DNA of 6,593 nucleotides from Calditrichota bacterium (GTDB lineage Bacteria; Calditrichota; Calditrichia; RBG-13-44-9; J075), in NCBI GenBank assembly GCA_024275555.1, contig JAJRYW010000151.1, forward strand, positions 1-6,593, read 5' to 3'. Shown one piece after another: positions 1-5,652 of the stretch. The position numbers and the translations under genes were made by a program. The notes below the pieces were generated by a model that made no database searches, had not been told where the DNA came from, and saw only the letters and a program-made list of their open reading frames with translations. Numbering within the stretch: the first letter of the stretch is position 1; every line of letters begins with the position of its first letter.

Positions 1-67
1 AGTCGCAAAGAATTAATTACTTATAATTGCTGACCTAAAAAACTCCGTTTTAAAACCAATATTTAGG

Positions 68-79
68 TAACAATTGTTA
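68..79. promoter_or_regulatory. 12-bp perfect palindrome, possible operator
   Basis: The sequence TAACAATTGTTA is identical to its own reverse complement and lies in AT-rich DNA about 80 bp past the 3' end of the minus-strand YgeY-type gene. A dyad of this size could bind a dimeric regulator of a gene beyond the left edge, or could be chance in AT-rich DNA. No terminator with a clear GC stem and T-run was seen in positions 1-156. Confidence 0.25.
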
Positions 80-156
80 ACTTCATTTTTATCAATCCTT
101 TGCGTTCTTGGTGTCTTAGCGTGATGAATTATTCAGGCTAAATAAACCCATTTCTT

Positions 157-1338
157 CTAAAACCGCCGTGCAAACTCCGCATAAAAAGCCATGGCTTTGA
201 CCAGGTGCTCGACCAGGGTGTACTCGTTAGGCGCGTGGGCCTGTTCTTCCATGCCCGGGCCAAACCCAAAGGTGGGGATGCCGTGCAAGCCCATCGTCGC
301 CACGCCGTTGGTGGAGAAGGTCCACTTATCTACTAACGGTTCTCCGCCAAATAGACTCCGGCAACTCTGCACCGCGGTTTTCAGGAAGGGGTGATCTTCC
401 TCCAGCACCCAGGATGGAAAATAAGATTGCATGGGAAACACCGTGCCTTTATAGCTGGGTGTCCGGTATTCATTCACCCACACTTTGGCCCCGGCTTTTT
501 GGAAAGAAGGCAGGCTGCGGATTTCCTCCAGGGCCGTCTCAATCGTTTCCCCTTTGGTCAGGCGGCGATCCAGGTGGATGGTGCAGGAATCCGCTACCGC
601 GCAAAGAGAAGGCGAGGTAGAGCGAATATCGCTGATGGTCACCGTTCCTTTGCCCAGAAAATCATCGTGTTTGAGGCGCTCATTCAATTGTTCGATCTCG
701 GCGATGATGGAGGCCATTTTGTAGACGGCGTTTACCCCCCGCTCCGGCGCGGAGCCGTGGCAGGAGACTCCCTCGGTTTGCACCTTAATCTCCATCCGCC
801 CCCGCTGGCCGCGGTAAATGTTCAGGCTGGTCGGCTCGGTGATCAGCACGCAGTCGGGCCGGAAGTTTTCCGCACGTACCAGGTAGTCCCAGCACAAGCC
901 GTCGCAATCCTCTTCCTGGATAGTGGCGGTGACCCACAACGTTGTATCCTCCGGCAGCCCGATTTCCTTCAGGATTTTCACCGCATATACCGCGCTGGCA
1001 ATCCCGCCTTCCTGGTCCGAGGCGCCCCTGCCATAGATACGCCCGTCGCGCAGATCGCCTTTAAACGGGTCTACCTCCCACAAATCCGGGTTGCCCACAT
1101 CCACCGTATCGATGTGGCCGTCGATAGCCAGCACCCGCGAGCCGGCGCCGATTCGGCCCAACAGGTTGCCCAATCCGTCCACGCGGATTTCATCAAAACC
1201 AACCTTCTCCATCTCTGCTTTTATGCGGGCAATTACTGCGCCTTCCTGGCTGCTCATGGAAGGAATGGCGATCATGTCTCGTAAAAATTGGGTAACTTCA
1301 TTTTCCAGTTCGTAAGCGCGTTTCAGGATGTTTGACAT
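157..1338 (-). CDS. ygeY: YgeY-type M20 family metallohydrolase
   Basis: This is a 393-residue cytosolic metallohydrolase of the M20 (ArgE/DapE/carboxypeptidase G2) family. The usual two-zinc site is complete: H75 with D77 in GHIDTVD, bridging D108 in GASDQEGG, catalytic E142 and ligand E143 in the QEEDCDGLCW block, E168 in ITEPT, and H368 in AHAPNE. H194 in the VSCHGSAPERG block sits in the lid/dimerisation domain. The blocks QEEDCDGLCW, VSCHGSAPERG, CAVADSC and VDKWTFSTNG are those of the YgeY subgroup (selenium-metabolism-linked hydrolase), from memory of E. coli YgeY, and the length agrees. In E. coli, ygeY lies in a cluster linked to anaerobic purine breakdown; no such partners are visible here, so the substrate is unknown. 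The ATG at 1338 has an AAGGAGA site 8 nt upstream. It is transcribed divergently from the methyltransferase. A DapE- or ArgE-like role is the less likely alternative. Confidence 0.93.
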   Translation of the reverse strand: MSNILKRAYELENEVTQFLRDMIAIPSMSSQEGAVIARIKAEMEKVGFDEIRVDGLGNLLGRIGAGSRVLAIDGHIDTVDVGNPDLWEVDPFKGDLRDGRIYGRGASDQEGGIASAVYAVKILKEIGLPEDTTLWVTATIQEEDCDGLCWDYLVRAENFRPDCVLITEPTSLNIYRGQRGRMEIKVQTEGVSCHGSAPERGVNAVYKMASIIAEIEQLNERLKHDDFLGKGTVTISDIRSTSPSLCAVADSCTIHLDRRLTKGETIETALEEIRSLPSFQKAGAKVWVNEYRTPSYKGTVFPMQSYFPSWVLEEDHPFLKTAVQSCRSLFGGEPLVDKWTFSTNGVATMGLHGIPTFGFGPGMEEQAHAPNEYTLVEHLVKAMAFYAEFARRF

Positions 1339-1346
1339 ATCTACTT

Positions 1347-1353
1347 TCTCCTT
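1347..1353 (-). promoter_or_regulatory. Ribosome binding site of the YgeY-type gene
   Basis: AAGGAGA on the minus strand lies 8 nt before the ATG at 1338. It is a strong Shine-Dalgarno match and fixes the start. Confidence 0.8.
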
Positions 1354-1469
1354 GGTTAGTATGTGGTTCGAAGCCGTTCATTCAGCAAAGCGATAAATTA
1401 GGAGGAGGAGATAAAAAGGTCAAGTGCTATCCGGGAAAGCGGGGTAAATCCGAGCAGTCATCCGGTAAG

Positions 1470-1475
1470 ATTATA
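1470..1475 (-). promoter_or_regulatory. Candidate -10 box for the YgeY-type gene
   Basis: The minus strand reads TATAAT exactly here, about 130 nt upstream of the start codon. No good TTGACA-like hexamer occurs 15-19 nt further upstream and there is no TG extension directly before it, so this rests on the -10 match alone. Confidence 0.25.
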
Positions 1476-1544
1476 CCTACACCTTAAGAATCACTTCCAC
1501 ATGTAGAAATCCATTCTCACCTTTTATTTGGAGAGGTCTGCCTC

Positions 1545-1550
1545 TATATT
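1545..1550 (+). promoter_or_regulatory. Candidate -10 box for the methyltransferase
   Basis: TATATT lies about 30 nt before the preferred start at 1580, with only a weak T-rich -35 candidate upstream (about 1522-1528). A small hairpin, agagg-tctg-cctct, lies just before it. The call is weak. Confidence 0.2.
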
Positions 1551-1579
1551 TTCCCGGTTTAACATCGATGAGGAAACCT

Positions 1580-2353
1580 ATGGCCTTTCGTCCCAGCCCG
1601 GAGTTGGACCAGTTGCTGGAAAAGCTGCTTGGTCCGCAAAAACAGGGTCTCTATGATCAGATCGGGCTGAAGTTGCCCCATCACATTCGTTTCAATCCCC
1701 TCAAGGGTGATGTGGAACGTCAGCAGGAATTTTTTCGCCGGCAGGGATTTGCTTTCCAGCCGATACCGGAGATAAAGGATGTTTACCGGATTACCCGCCA
1801 GCCTTATCCGATCGGCAAAAGTCTCTCCCACTACCTGGGGCATATTTATGTGCAGGATATCGCCTCGATGCTCCCGGCGATGGTGCTGAACCCCCGGCCG
1901 GGCGACTGGGTGCTGGATATGTCCGCCGCCCCCGGCTCCAAAACCACCCTGATGGGCGCGCTGATGGAAAACCGGGGCGTCATTCTGGCCAACGACGTGG
2001 TCAGCAAGCGGCTGAAAGCGCTGGGTAAAAACCTGGAACGGATGAGCATCGTCAACACCACGGTTTATAAGTGGTTCGGGGAGCAATTCGGCAACACCTA
2101 CTTCGAGCAGTTCGACAAAGTGCTGCTCGACCCGGCCTGCTCGGGCCTGGGAACCCTGCATAAGAATCCGGAAATTCTGACCTGGTGGACGCCCAAGCAT
2201 TGCCAGCGCCTGGCCTCCGGGCAGAAGAACCTGCTCATCAGCGCCGTTAAAGCGCTGCGCCCCGGGGGCGAGTTGCTCTACTCCACCTGCACCCTCACCC
2301 CGGAGGAGAACGAGGGCGTGATCGACTTTGCCCTGAACCATCTCCCGGTGTAA
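1580..2353 (+). CDS. N-terminal catalytic part of the RNA m5C methyltransferase
   Basis: This is the 257-residue piece before the internal stop. It contains the N-terminal RNA-contact segment with HHIRFNPLK (35-43), VQDIASMLPA (91-100), the SAM-binding motif I VLDMSAAPGSKTT (111-123), D139 at the end of strand 2, motif IV DPACSG with C187, and motif VI YSTCTLTPEENEG with the catalytic nucleophile C237. All methyl-transfer residues are therefore present, and a folded domain could be made even if translation stops here. The residue before C187 is Ala where most of the family has Pro (PC motif). The ATG at 1580 is preferred because AGGA (1571-1574) sits 5 nt before it. The in-frame ATG at 1568 has no upstream Shine-Dalgarno sequence and would add only MRKP. 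Confidence 0.75.
   Translation: MAFRPSPELDQLLEKLLGPQKQGLYDQIGLKLPHHIRFNPLKGDVERQQEFFRRQGFAFQPIPEIKDVYRITRQPYPIGKSLSHYLGHIYVQDIASMLPAMVLNPRPGDWVLDMSAAPGSKTTLMGALMENRGVILANDVVSKRLKALGKNLERMSIVNTTVYKWFGEQFGNTYFEQFDKVLLDPACSGLGTLHKNPEILTWWTPKHCQRLASGQKNLLISAVKALRPGGELLYSTCTLTPEENEGVIDFALNHLPV
2351..2353 (+). other. Internal in-frame TAA stop codon
   Basis: The codon run is gtg-TAA-gcg-gta-gaa. Residues on both sides (DFALNHLPV before, AVEIDLGD after) match the usual join between the catalytic domain and the tail of this family. Confidence 0.85.
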
Positions 2354-3049
2354 GCGGTAGAAATCGACCTGGGCGATATCCCCACCTGGCCGGGGTTAAC
2401 CCAATTTGACGGCCAATCCTTTCACCCGGATTGCGCCAGGGCAGTGCGGCTCTATCCCTTTGAGCGAATCACGGAGGGATTTTTCATCGCCAAACTGCGT
2501 AAAACCGGCCCCAGCAAAACCCCTCCGCCCGGAAAGCAAAAGCAGCCCCGGCGCCTGCCCTTTTTGAAATACAAGACCTCCCCGGTAAAAAAGTATCTAC
2601 AGCACCTGGCCGATGATTTTGACCTGCCCTTCGAGATTTTCCGCGACTACACCTATTTAATCCACCGGGAAATTGCTTTTATGGATAGCTCGATGACCGA
2701 CTTCCCCATCTTCGGCAATCCTATCCAGATTGGGGTTCCCCTGGCGCGGATGTTGGATTACGGGGCCAAGCTCAACACCGGCGGCTGTCATATTATTGGT
2801 CAACATGCCCGCAAAAAAGTGATTGCCCTGGAAGACCTCAAGACCGTAGAACAATTCGTCAACCGGCAGCCGCTGGATATCCCGGTCGACGGCAAGGGGC
2901 AATACATCGTAACCTACCATCAGTTGGTGCTGGGATACGGCCTGGCCGATAAAGGGCGGCTCAAAAGTCAATTTCCCAAAGGCGAGTGGCCCTTTCAATT
3001 GGAAGGCGAGTGGAGTTCCGCACCGGAAGACGACCCGCCGGAACTGTAA
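2354..3049 (+). pseudogene. C-terminal PUA-like part of the RNA m5C methyltransferase
   Basis: These are 231 codons in the same frame after the internal TAA. The segment ends the methyltransferase fold (TEGFFIAKLRK, shortly after 2462) and continues into the linker and RsmF-type PUA-like RNA-binding region. That region includes RMLDYGAKLNTGG, a conserved-looking block about QYIVTYHQLVLGYG, and the closing KGRLKSQFPKGEWPF. The first possible start is GTG at 2444, but the only purine run before it (AGGG, 2438-2441) is 2 nt away and starting there would cut off part of the fold. I do not think it is an independent gene. If translated on its own it would be an isolated RNA-binding tail. Confidence 0.65.
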
Positions 3050-3110
3050 TTCACTGCAACGATTCGGCCTACGAAACACGCAAAGACTCGAAAGAGAGAA
3101 TCTCAATTTT

Positions 3111-3185
3111 GTTCCAAGCTCCTGCCAGGCGGCTAAACAAAGCGGAGCTTTGAAGAAAGCGGCGTTCCAGGCAGGAGCCTGGAAC
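3111..3185. repeat. Longer-range inverted repeat overlapping copy A
   Basis: Arm gttccaagctcctgcc (3111-3126) is the reverse complement of ggcaggagcctggaac (3170-3185) at 15 of 16 positions. The left arm is therefore a further half-copy of the main hairpin, and the two could pair as an alternative to the local stem. Confidence 0.6.
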
Positions 3186-3196
3186 GAGAAGGAGCA
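3127..3196 (+). repeat. Hairpin repeat, copy A
   Basis: This 70-nt copy matches copy B (3370-3439) at 59 of 70 positions without gaps. It contains a small hairpin with stem caaagc/gctttg (3138-3143 with 3147-3152) and a perfect 10-bp hairpin with stem cgttccaggc/gcctggaacg (3163-3172 with 3177-3186) and loop AGGA, followed by the tail AGAAGGAGC. The layout resembles short dispersed palindromic intergenic repeats (REP-like). Confidence 0.75.
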
Positions 3197-3247
3197 CCTG
3201 CCCACCCCCTCTCGTTCAAAGCACCTGCCCCCCCCTCTCGTTCAAAG
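3195..3247. repeat. Imperfect tandem repeat of 27 and 26 bp
   Basis: Two adjacent units, 3195-3221 and 3222-3247, share the pattern cacctgccc then a C-rich run then tctcgttcaaag. They differ by one A in the C-run and one base of length. The second unit runs directly into the hairpin of copy C. The unit looks like a duplicated half of that hairpin. Confidence 0.7.
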
Positions 3248-3290
3248 CTCCTGCTTTGAACGCGTCTTTTCCTCCAAAGCTCTGCTTTTA
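3234..3290 (-). repeat. Hairpin repeat, copy C (inverted)
   Basis: Read on the minus strand this has the same order as copy A: a small hairpin with stem aaagc/gcttt (plus positions 3276-3280 and 3284-3288), a short purine-rich spacer, then a perfect 10-bp hairpin (3239-3248 with 3253-3262), loop AGGA on the minus strand, and a GAACGAGAG tail. Its stem differs from that of copy A by two compensating base pairs. Copies A and C point towards each other, like a paired palindromic unit. On the plus strand the hairpin is followed by tctttt and might weakly terminate transcription from the methyltransferase. Confidence 0.65.
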
Positions 3291-3369
3291 CAGCGTGAGT
3301 AGCGCCTGAGTTTTTACGCACCTGGCGCCGACACGGATAAAATCTCTCCCCCAAGAGGCAATCGACTTT

Positions 3370-3439
3370 AGGAGACCAAACAACGCAGAGTTTTGCGGAA
3401 AGCGGCATTCCAGGCGGGAGCCGGGAACGAGAAGGAGCA
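3370..3439 (+). repeat. Hairpin repeat, copy B
   Basis: This is a direct copy of A, starting 243 bp downstream of it, with 11 substitutions. Its main stem (3406-3415 with 3420-3429) retains 8 of 10 pairs, so it looks like an older or decaying copy. The tail GGAACGAGAAGGAGCA is identical to that of copy A. Confidence 0.75.
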
Positions 3440-3513
3440 TAAATATATTTTGTTTATTTCGTTTGTTTCGTGAACTAAACAGAAAAATTTCCCCGGCTAT
3501 TTTCTTTCCTCTC

Positions 3514-3542
3514 TTGATAAAATAGTTCCTTTTCCGTAAACT
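3514..3542 (+). promoter_or_regulatory. Candidate promoter of the nfeD-SPFH operon
   Basis: TTGATA (3514-3519) is separated by 17 nt from TAAACT (3537-3542), matching the sigma-70 consensus at 5/6 and 4/6. Transcription would start near 3549, giving a leader of about 54 nt. It lies in the AT-rich stretch just upstream of the operon. Confidence 0.35.
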
Positions 3543-3591
3543 TACCTCTCACACCCGACCCTAAATTTTATTCAAATAAATCTATCTGTCC

Positions 3592-3597
3592 AGGAGG
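3592..3597 (+). promoter_or_regulatory. Ribosome binding site of nfeD
   Basis: AGGAGG is a perfect Shine-Dalgarno core, 5 nt before the ATG at 3603. Confidence 0.8.
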
Positions 3598-3602
3598 ATG
3601 GT

Positions 3603-4049
3603 ATGGAAGTATGGCATATCTGGATTATTGCCGGGCTTATTTTACTGGTAGTAGAAATTTTTACCCCCGGGTTTGTGGTGGGCAGTTTCGGCGCGGCTTG
3701 TTTTTTTGCGGCGCTCACTGCTTTTATGGGATTGGGGGCGGCGTCCCAATTAGGGGCGTTCAGCGTCGCCACGTTGGTGTTCTTTTTTGGCGTGCGCCCC
3801 TTTTATCAAAAATATTTACAGCGTTTTGACGATCCGGCCCGGCTGGGGGTTGAACGGATTCTCGGGGCCAGCGCCGTGGTGGTAGAACCGATCAACAATG
3901 CTGAAAATGCCGGGCGCATAAAAGTGCAGGGAGAACTGTGGAAGGCCGCTTCCCTGGGGGATGAGAGCATCGCCGCCGGAACAACTGTGGTCGTCAAAAA
4001 AATTGAAGGCGTCACTGCCTATGTGGTTCAACAAAAACCGGGAGCCTAA
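3603..4049 (+). CDS. nfeD: Short NfeD-family membrane protein (YbbJ-like)
   Basis: This 148-residue inner-membrane protein is of the short NfeD type: no ClpP-like protease domain, three or four hydrophobic segments (about residues 4-20, 24-45 and 47-65), then a soluble OB-fold domain (about 80-146). The domain carries the family pattern GRIKVQGELWKAAS, followed by AAGTTVVVKKIEG and a final beta strand. E. coli YbbJ, about 152 residues and next to qmcA, has the same size and context. NfeD proteins are the standard partners of SPFH/stomatin proteins and are thought to bind them at the membrane; the OB domain faces the cytosol or the partner. The downstream SPFH gene starts one base after the stop, and its ribosome binding site lies within the last codons of this gene, so the two are almost certainly co-transcribed and translationally coupled. 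Confidence 0.92.
   Translation: MEVWHIWIIAGLILLVVEIFTPGFVVGSFGAACFFAALTAFMGLGAASQLGAFSVATLVFFFGVRPFYQKYLQRFDDPARLGVERILGASAVVVEPINNAENAGRIKVQGELWKAASLGDESIAAGTTVVVKKIEGVTAYVVQQKPGA
4040..4044 (+). promoter_or_regulatory. Ribosome binding site of the SPFH gene
   Basis: GGGAG lies within the last codons of nfeD, 6 nt before the ATG at 4051. It supports 4051 over the in-frame ATG at 3961, which would overlap nfeD by about 90 bp and add a 30-residue non-family extension. Confidence 0.6.
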
Positions 4050-4050
4050 C

Positions 4051-5043
4051 ATGGAACCGATCATCGTTATCATTACGTTTATTACCATATTGGTGATTAT
4101 TTTTGCCGTGCGGGGTTTTAAAATTATTCCCCAGGCGGAAACCATGATTATTGAACGGCTGGGGCGCTATAACCGCACTCTTCCCAGCGGGGTAAATATT
4201 ATCTGGCCGATTCTGGACAGGCCCCGTGAAATCCATTGGCGATTTAAGAAAACCGATCCCAGCGGCCGCACCATTGTGACCAGCCGCACTTCCAAGCGGA
4301 TTGATCTGCGCGAGCAGCTCTACGACTTTCCGCGCCAGAACGTCATCACCCGGGATAATGTGACCATCGAGATCGATGCGCTGCTCTACTTCCAGATTGT
4401 CGATCCCAAACGGGCGGTGTACGAAATTGCCAATTTGCCCAATGCGATTGAAAAATTGACCCAGACCACCTTGCGGAATGTCATCGGCGAACTGGATTTG
4501 GATGAATGCCTGGTCTCCCGGGACACCATCAACGCCAAGCTGCGGGGTATTTTGGATGAGGCCACTGACAAATGGGGGGTGAAAGTTACCCGGGTGGAGC
4601 TGCAGGACATCACCCCGCCCAAGGAGATTCAGGAGGCCATGGAAAAGCAGATGCGCGCCGAGCGGGACCGGCGGGCGGCCATCTTGAAAGCTGAAGGGGA
4701 AAAACGGGCCAAGATTTTGGAAGCGGAAGGAATCCGGGAATCGGAGATCAATAAAGCCCAGGGAGAAAAACAGGCGGACATCCTCAAGGCCGAGGGGGAG
4801 GCGCAAGCGCGGGTGAAAGTGGCTGCCGCCGAAGCCGAGGCAATTCGCAAGGTTGCCGAAGCAATCTCGCAAACCCGCACCGACCCGGCTCACTACTTAA
4901 TTGCGGTGCGCTACCTGGAAACTTTAAAGGAGATGACCTCCGGCCAGGACAACAAGGTGGTTTATTTGCCTTATGAAGCCACCGCCATTTTAAGTTCGAT
5001 CGGCGGAATTAAAAACATGTTCGATCAGACCCCGGGGGTGTAA
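4051..5043 (+). CDS. qmcA: SPFH/stomatin-family membrane protein (QmcA-like)
   Basis: This is a 330-residue slipin/QmcA-type protein that forms oligomeric scaffolds in the inner membrane. One N-terminal membrane segment (about 3-20) leads into IIPQAE and ERLGRY, the start of the SPFH/band-7 domain (about 22-190). That domain includes VITRDNVTIEIDALLYFQI, the LTQTTLRNVIGELDLDE block and WGVKVTRVELQDITPP. A long charged coiled coil follows (about 190-275) with repeated ILKAEGE-type units. The tail KVVYLPYEATAILSSIGGIKNMF matches the C-terminus of QmcA. Compared with E. coli QmcA as I remember it, there is an extra segment of about 22 residues (about 61-83, HWRFKKTDPSG onward) early in the SPFH domain. 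I chose the start at 4051 because it directly begins the membrane segment and has its own ribosome binding site. Likely roles are membrane microdomain organisation and regulation of FtsH-type proteolysis, by family knowledge only. Confidence 0.93.
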   Translation: MEPIIVIITFITILVIIFAVRGFKIIPQAETMIIERLGRYNRTLPSGVNIIWPILDRPREIHWRFKKTDPSGRTIVTSRTSKRIDLREQLYDFPRQNVITRDNVTIEIDALLYFQIVDPKRAVYEIANLPNAIEKLTQTTLRNVIGELDLDECLVSRDTINAKLRGILDEATDKWGVKVTRVELQDITPPKEIQEAMEKQMRAERDRRAAILKAEGEKRAKILEAEGIRESEINKAQGEKQADILKAEGEAQARVKVAAAEAEAIRKVAEAISQTRTDPAHYLIAVRYLETLKEMTSGQDNKVVYLPYEATAILSSIGGIKNMFDQTPGV

Positions 5044-5044
5044 G

Positions 5045-5629
5045 TTAGCGCCCCTGTTTTTCTTGCTCGACAAATTTTATCAACAGGGGAAAAAATTCCC
5101 GGAAATCCGCTTCCAGCCCGGCATAGCATCGTTGCAGTTCCTCGACGCTGTCTGCCAGCGGGTTGGGTCTGCTAAGGCGGTTCGACATGCCCCGCATCAC
5201 CCAACGGATGCCTTCAATCTCGCGGTAGAGCAGCAGCCAGTCGCCTTCCACCATAATGGGCAGCATTTGTTGCAAGCGGGCCGGGAGCAGGTGGGCCTGT
5301 TCCTCGAAAATACGGTAAACCCGCTGGCTGAATGTTTCCAGCGGCTCCGGGGAATACTCCTCCCAATAGCGCGCCAGGAAGTGATCATAAAAGATGTCCA
5401 TAATCAATCCGCGCATCAATCGGTAGCGGTTGTTTAAACGGCGAGTGCTGCGCAGAAAAACCGGGTGGCTGTCGGTATATTTATCCACCTGTCGGTGCAG
5501 CATAATCCCCCGGCAGATTTCCGGGCTATAGCGCTGCCGGAAATCGCCGTCGACAAAATCCCCCAACATATTCCCCAGCAAGGATTCCGGGGTGTTGTCG
5601 GCCAGGTAGAGGTGGGCTAAAAAATTCAT
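5045..5629 (-). CDS. acpH: Acyl carrier protein phosphodiesterase (AcpH/ACPP family)
   Basis: This 194-residue cytosolic enzyme matches E. coli AcpH in length (about 193). The family removes the 4'-phosphopantetheine arm from holo-ACP, opposing holo-ACP synthase, and is a divergent metal-dependent member of the HD phosphohydrolase group. Visible family marks are MNFLAHLYLA at the N-terminus, GNMLGDFVDG (D24), GIMLHRQVDKYTDSHP (H45, R46, D49, D53), MDIFYDHFLAR (D78, D82, H83) and the closing AFxREFFP-like block (DFREFFPLL). The start at 5629 is chosen because it gives the conserved N-terminus and has GGAGAG 9 nt upstream. A longer in-frame ATG at 5776 would add 49 non-family residues read from inside the upstream gene. 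It follows the DUF547 gene after 23 bp and is probably in the same operon. Its stop is one base from that of the convergent SPFH gene. Confidence 0.93.
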   Translation of the reverse strand: MNFLAHLYLADNTPESLLGNMLGDFVDGDFRQRYSPEICRGIMLHRQVDKYTDSHPVFLRSTRRLNNRYRLMRGLIMDIFYDHFLARYWEEYSPEPLETFSQRVYRIFEEQAHLLPARLQQMLPIMVEGDWLLLYREIEGIRWVMRGMSNRLSRPNPLADSVEELQRCYAGLEADFREFFPLLIKFVEQEKQGR

Positions 5630-5652
5630 GGGGAGGTTCTCTCCAGCAGCGT

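Larger units (their letters stand above)
1580..3049 (+). pseudogene. RsmF/RsmB-like rRNA m5C methyltransferase interrupted by in-frame TAA
   Basis: Read straight through, this frame is an rRNA (cytosine-C5) methyltransferase of the NOL1/NOP2/sun family with a C-terminal PUA-like domain, the architecture of RsmF. It has 490 codons including the final stop, so about 489 residues if the internal stop is read through; E. coli RsmF is about 479. One codon, TAA at 2351-2353 (codon 258), interrupts it. The frame does not shift, because the downstream part lies in the same phase and resumes at once with AVEIDLGDIP and then the family-typical TEGFFIAKLRK. A single base change from AAA, CAA or GAA would explain it. 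The possibilities are recent pseudogenisation, a sequencing or assembly error, or suppression of UAA. UAA is not the selenocysteine or pyrrolysine codon, so standard recoding is unlikely. Both halves look under normal protein constraint, so any inactivation would be recent. Confidence 0.8.
3050..3602. other. Gene-free region with hairpin repeats and an AT-rich leader
   Basis: I see no credible gene in these 553 bases; the open frames here are composed of repeat sequence. Positions 3111-3439 hold three hairpin-repeat copies and a tandem duplication. Positions 3440-3602 are AT-rich and hold the likely promoter and ribosome binding site of the nfeD gene. A purine-rich stretch near 3070-3096 includes CGCAAAGACTCGAAAG, reminiscent of the CGCAAAG-type intergenic phrases seen in many bacterial genomes. 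Confidence 0.7.

Noticed and set aside
391..1284. Plus-strand open frame of 297 codons opposite the ygeY-type gene
   Set aside because: It lies wholly antisense to a gene with complete M20 motifs, has no recognisable domain, and its composition is that of a shadow frame.
1400..1447. Possible 7-codon leader peptide (GTG at 1424) after an AGGAGGAGGAG purine run
   Set aside because: The strong purine run is too far from the GTG, no attenuator-like hairpin follows, and the peptide has no run of one amino acid. It is more likely a purine-rich spacer.
1559..2341. Minus-strand open frame of 260 codons opposite the methyltransferase
   Set aside because: It is antisense to clear SAM-binding and catalytic motifs and has no family resemblance. 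It is a shadow of GC-rich codons.
3239..3270. Strong Rho-independent terminator for the methyltransferase
   Set aside because: The hairpin is perfect, but the following T-run is short and interrupted (tctttt), and it lies about 190 bp past the stop inside a repeat copy. At best it is a weak terminator.
2657..3408. Two minus-strand open frames spanning the end of the methyltransferase and the repeat region
   Set aside because: They consist of antisense methyltransferase tail and repeat sequence, with no conserved motif or convincing start.
3111..3439. CRISPR array
   Set aside because: The repeats are palindromic, few, diverged and unevenly spaced, with both orientations present. There are no regular unique spacers or cas genes.
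4012..4893. Minus-strand open frame of 293 codons opposite the SPFH gene
   Set aside because: It is an antisense shadow of the SPFH coding region, with no domain of its own.
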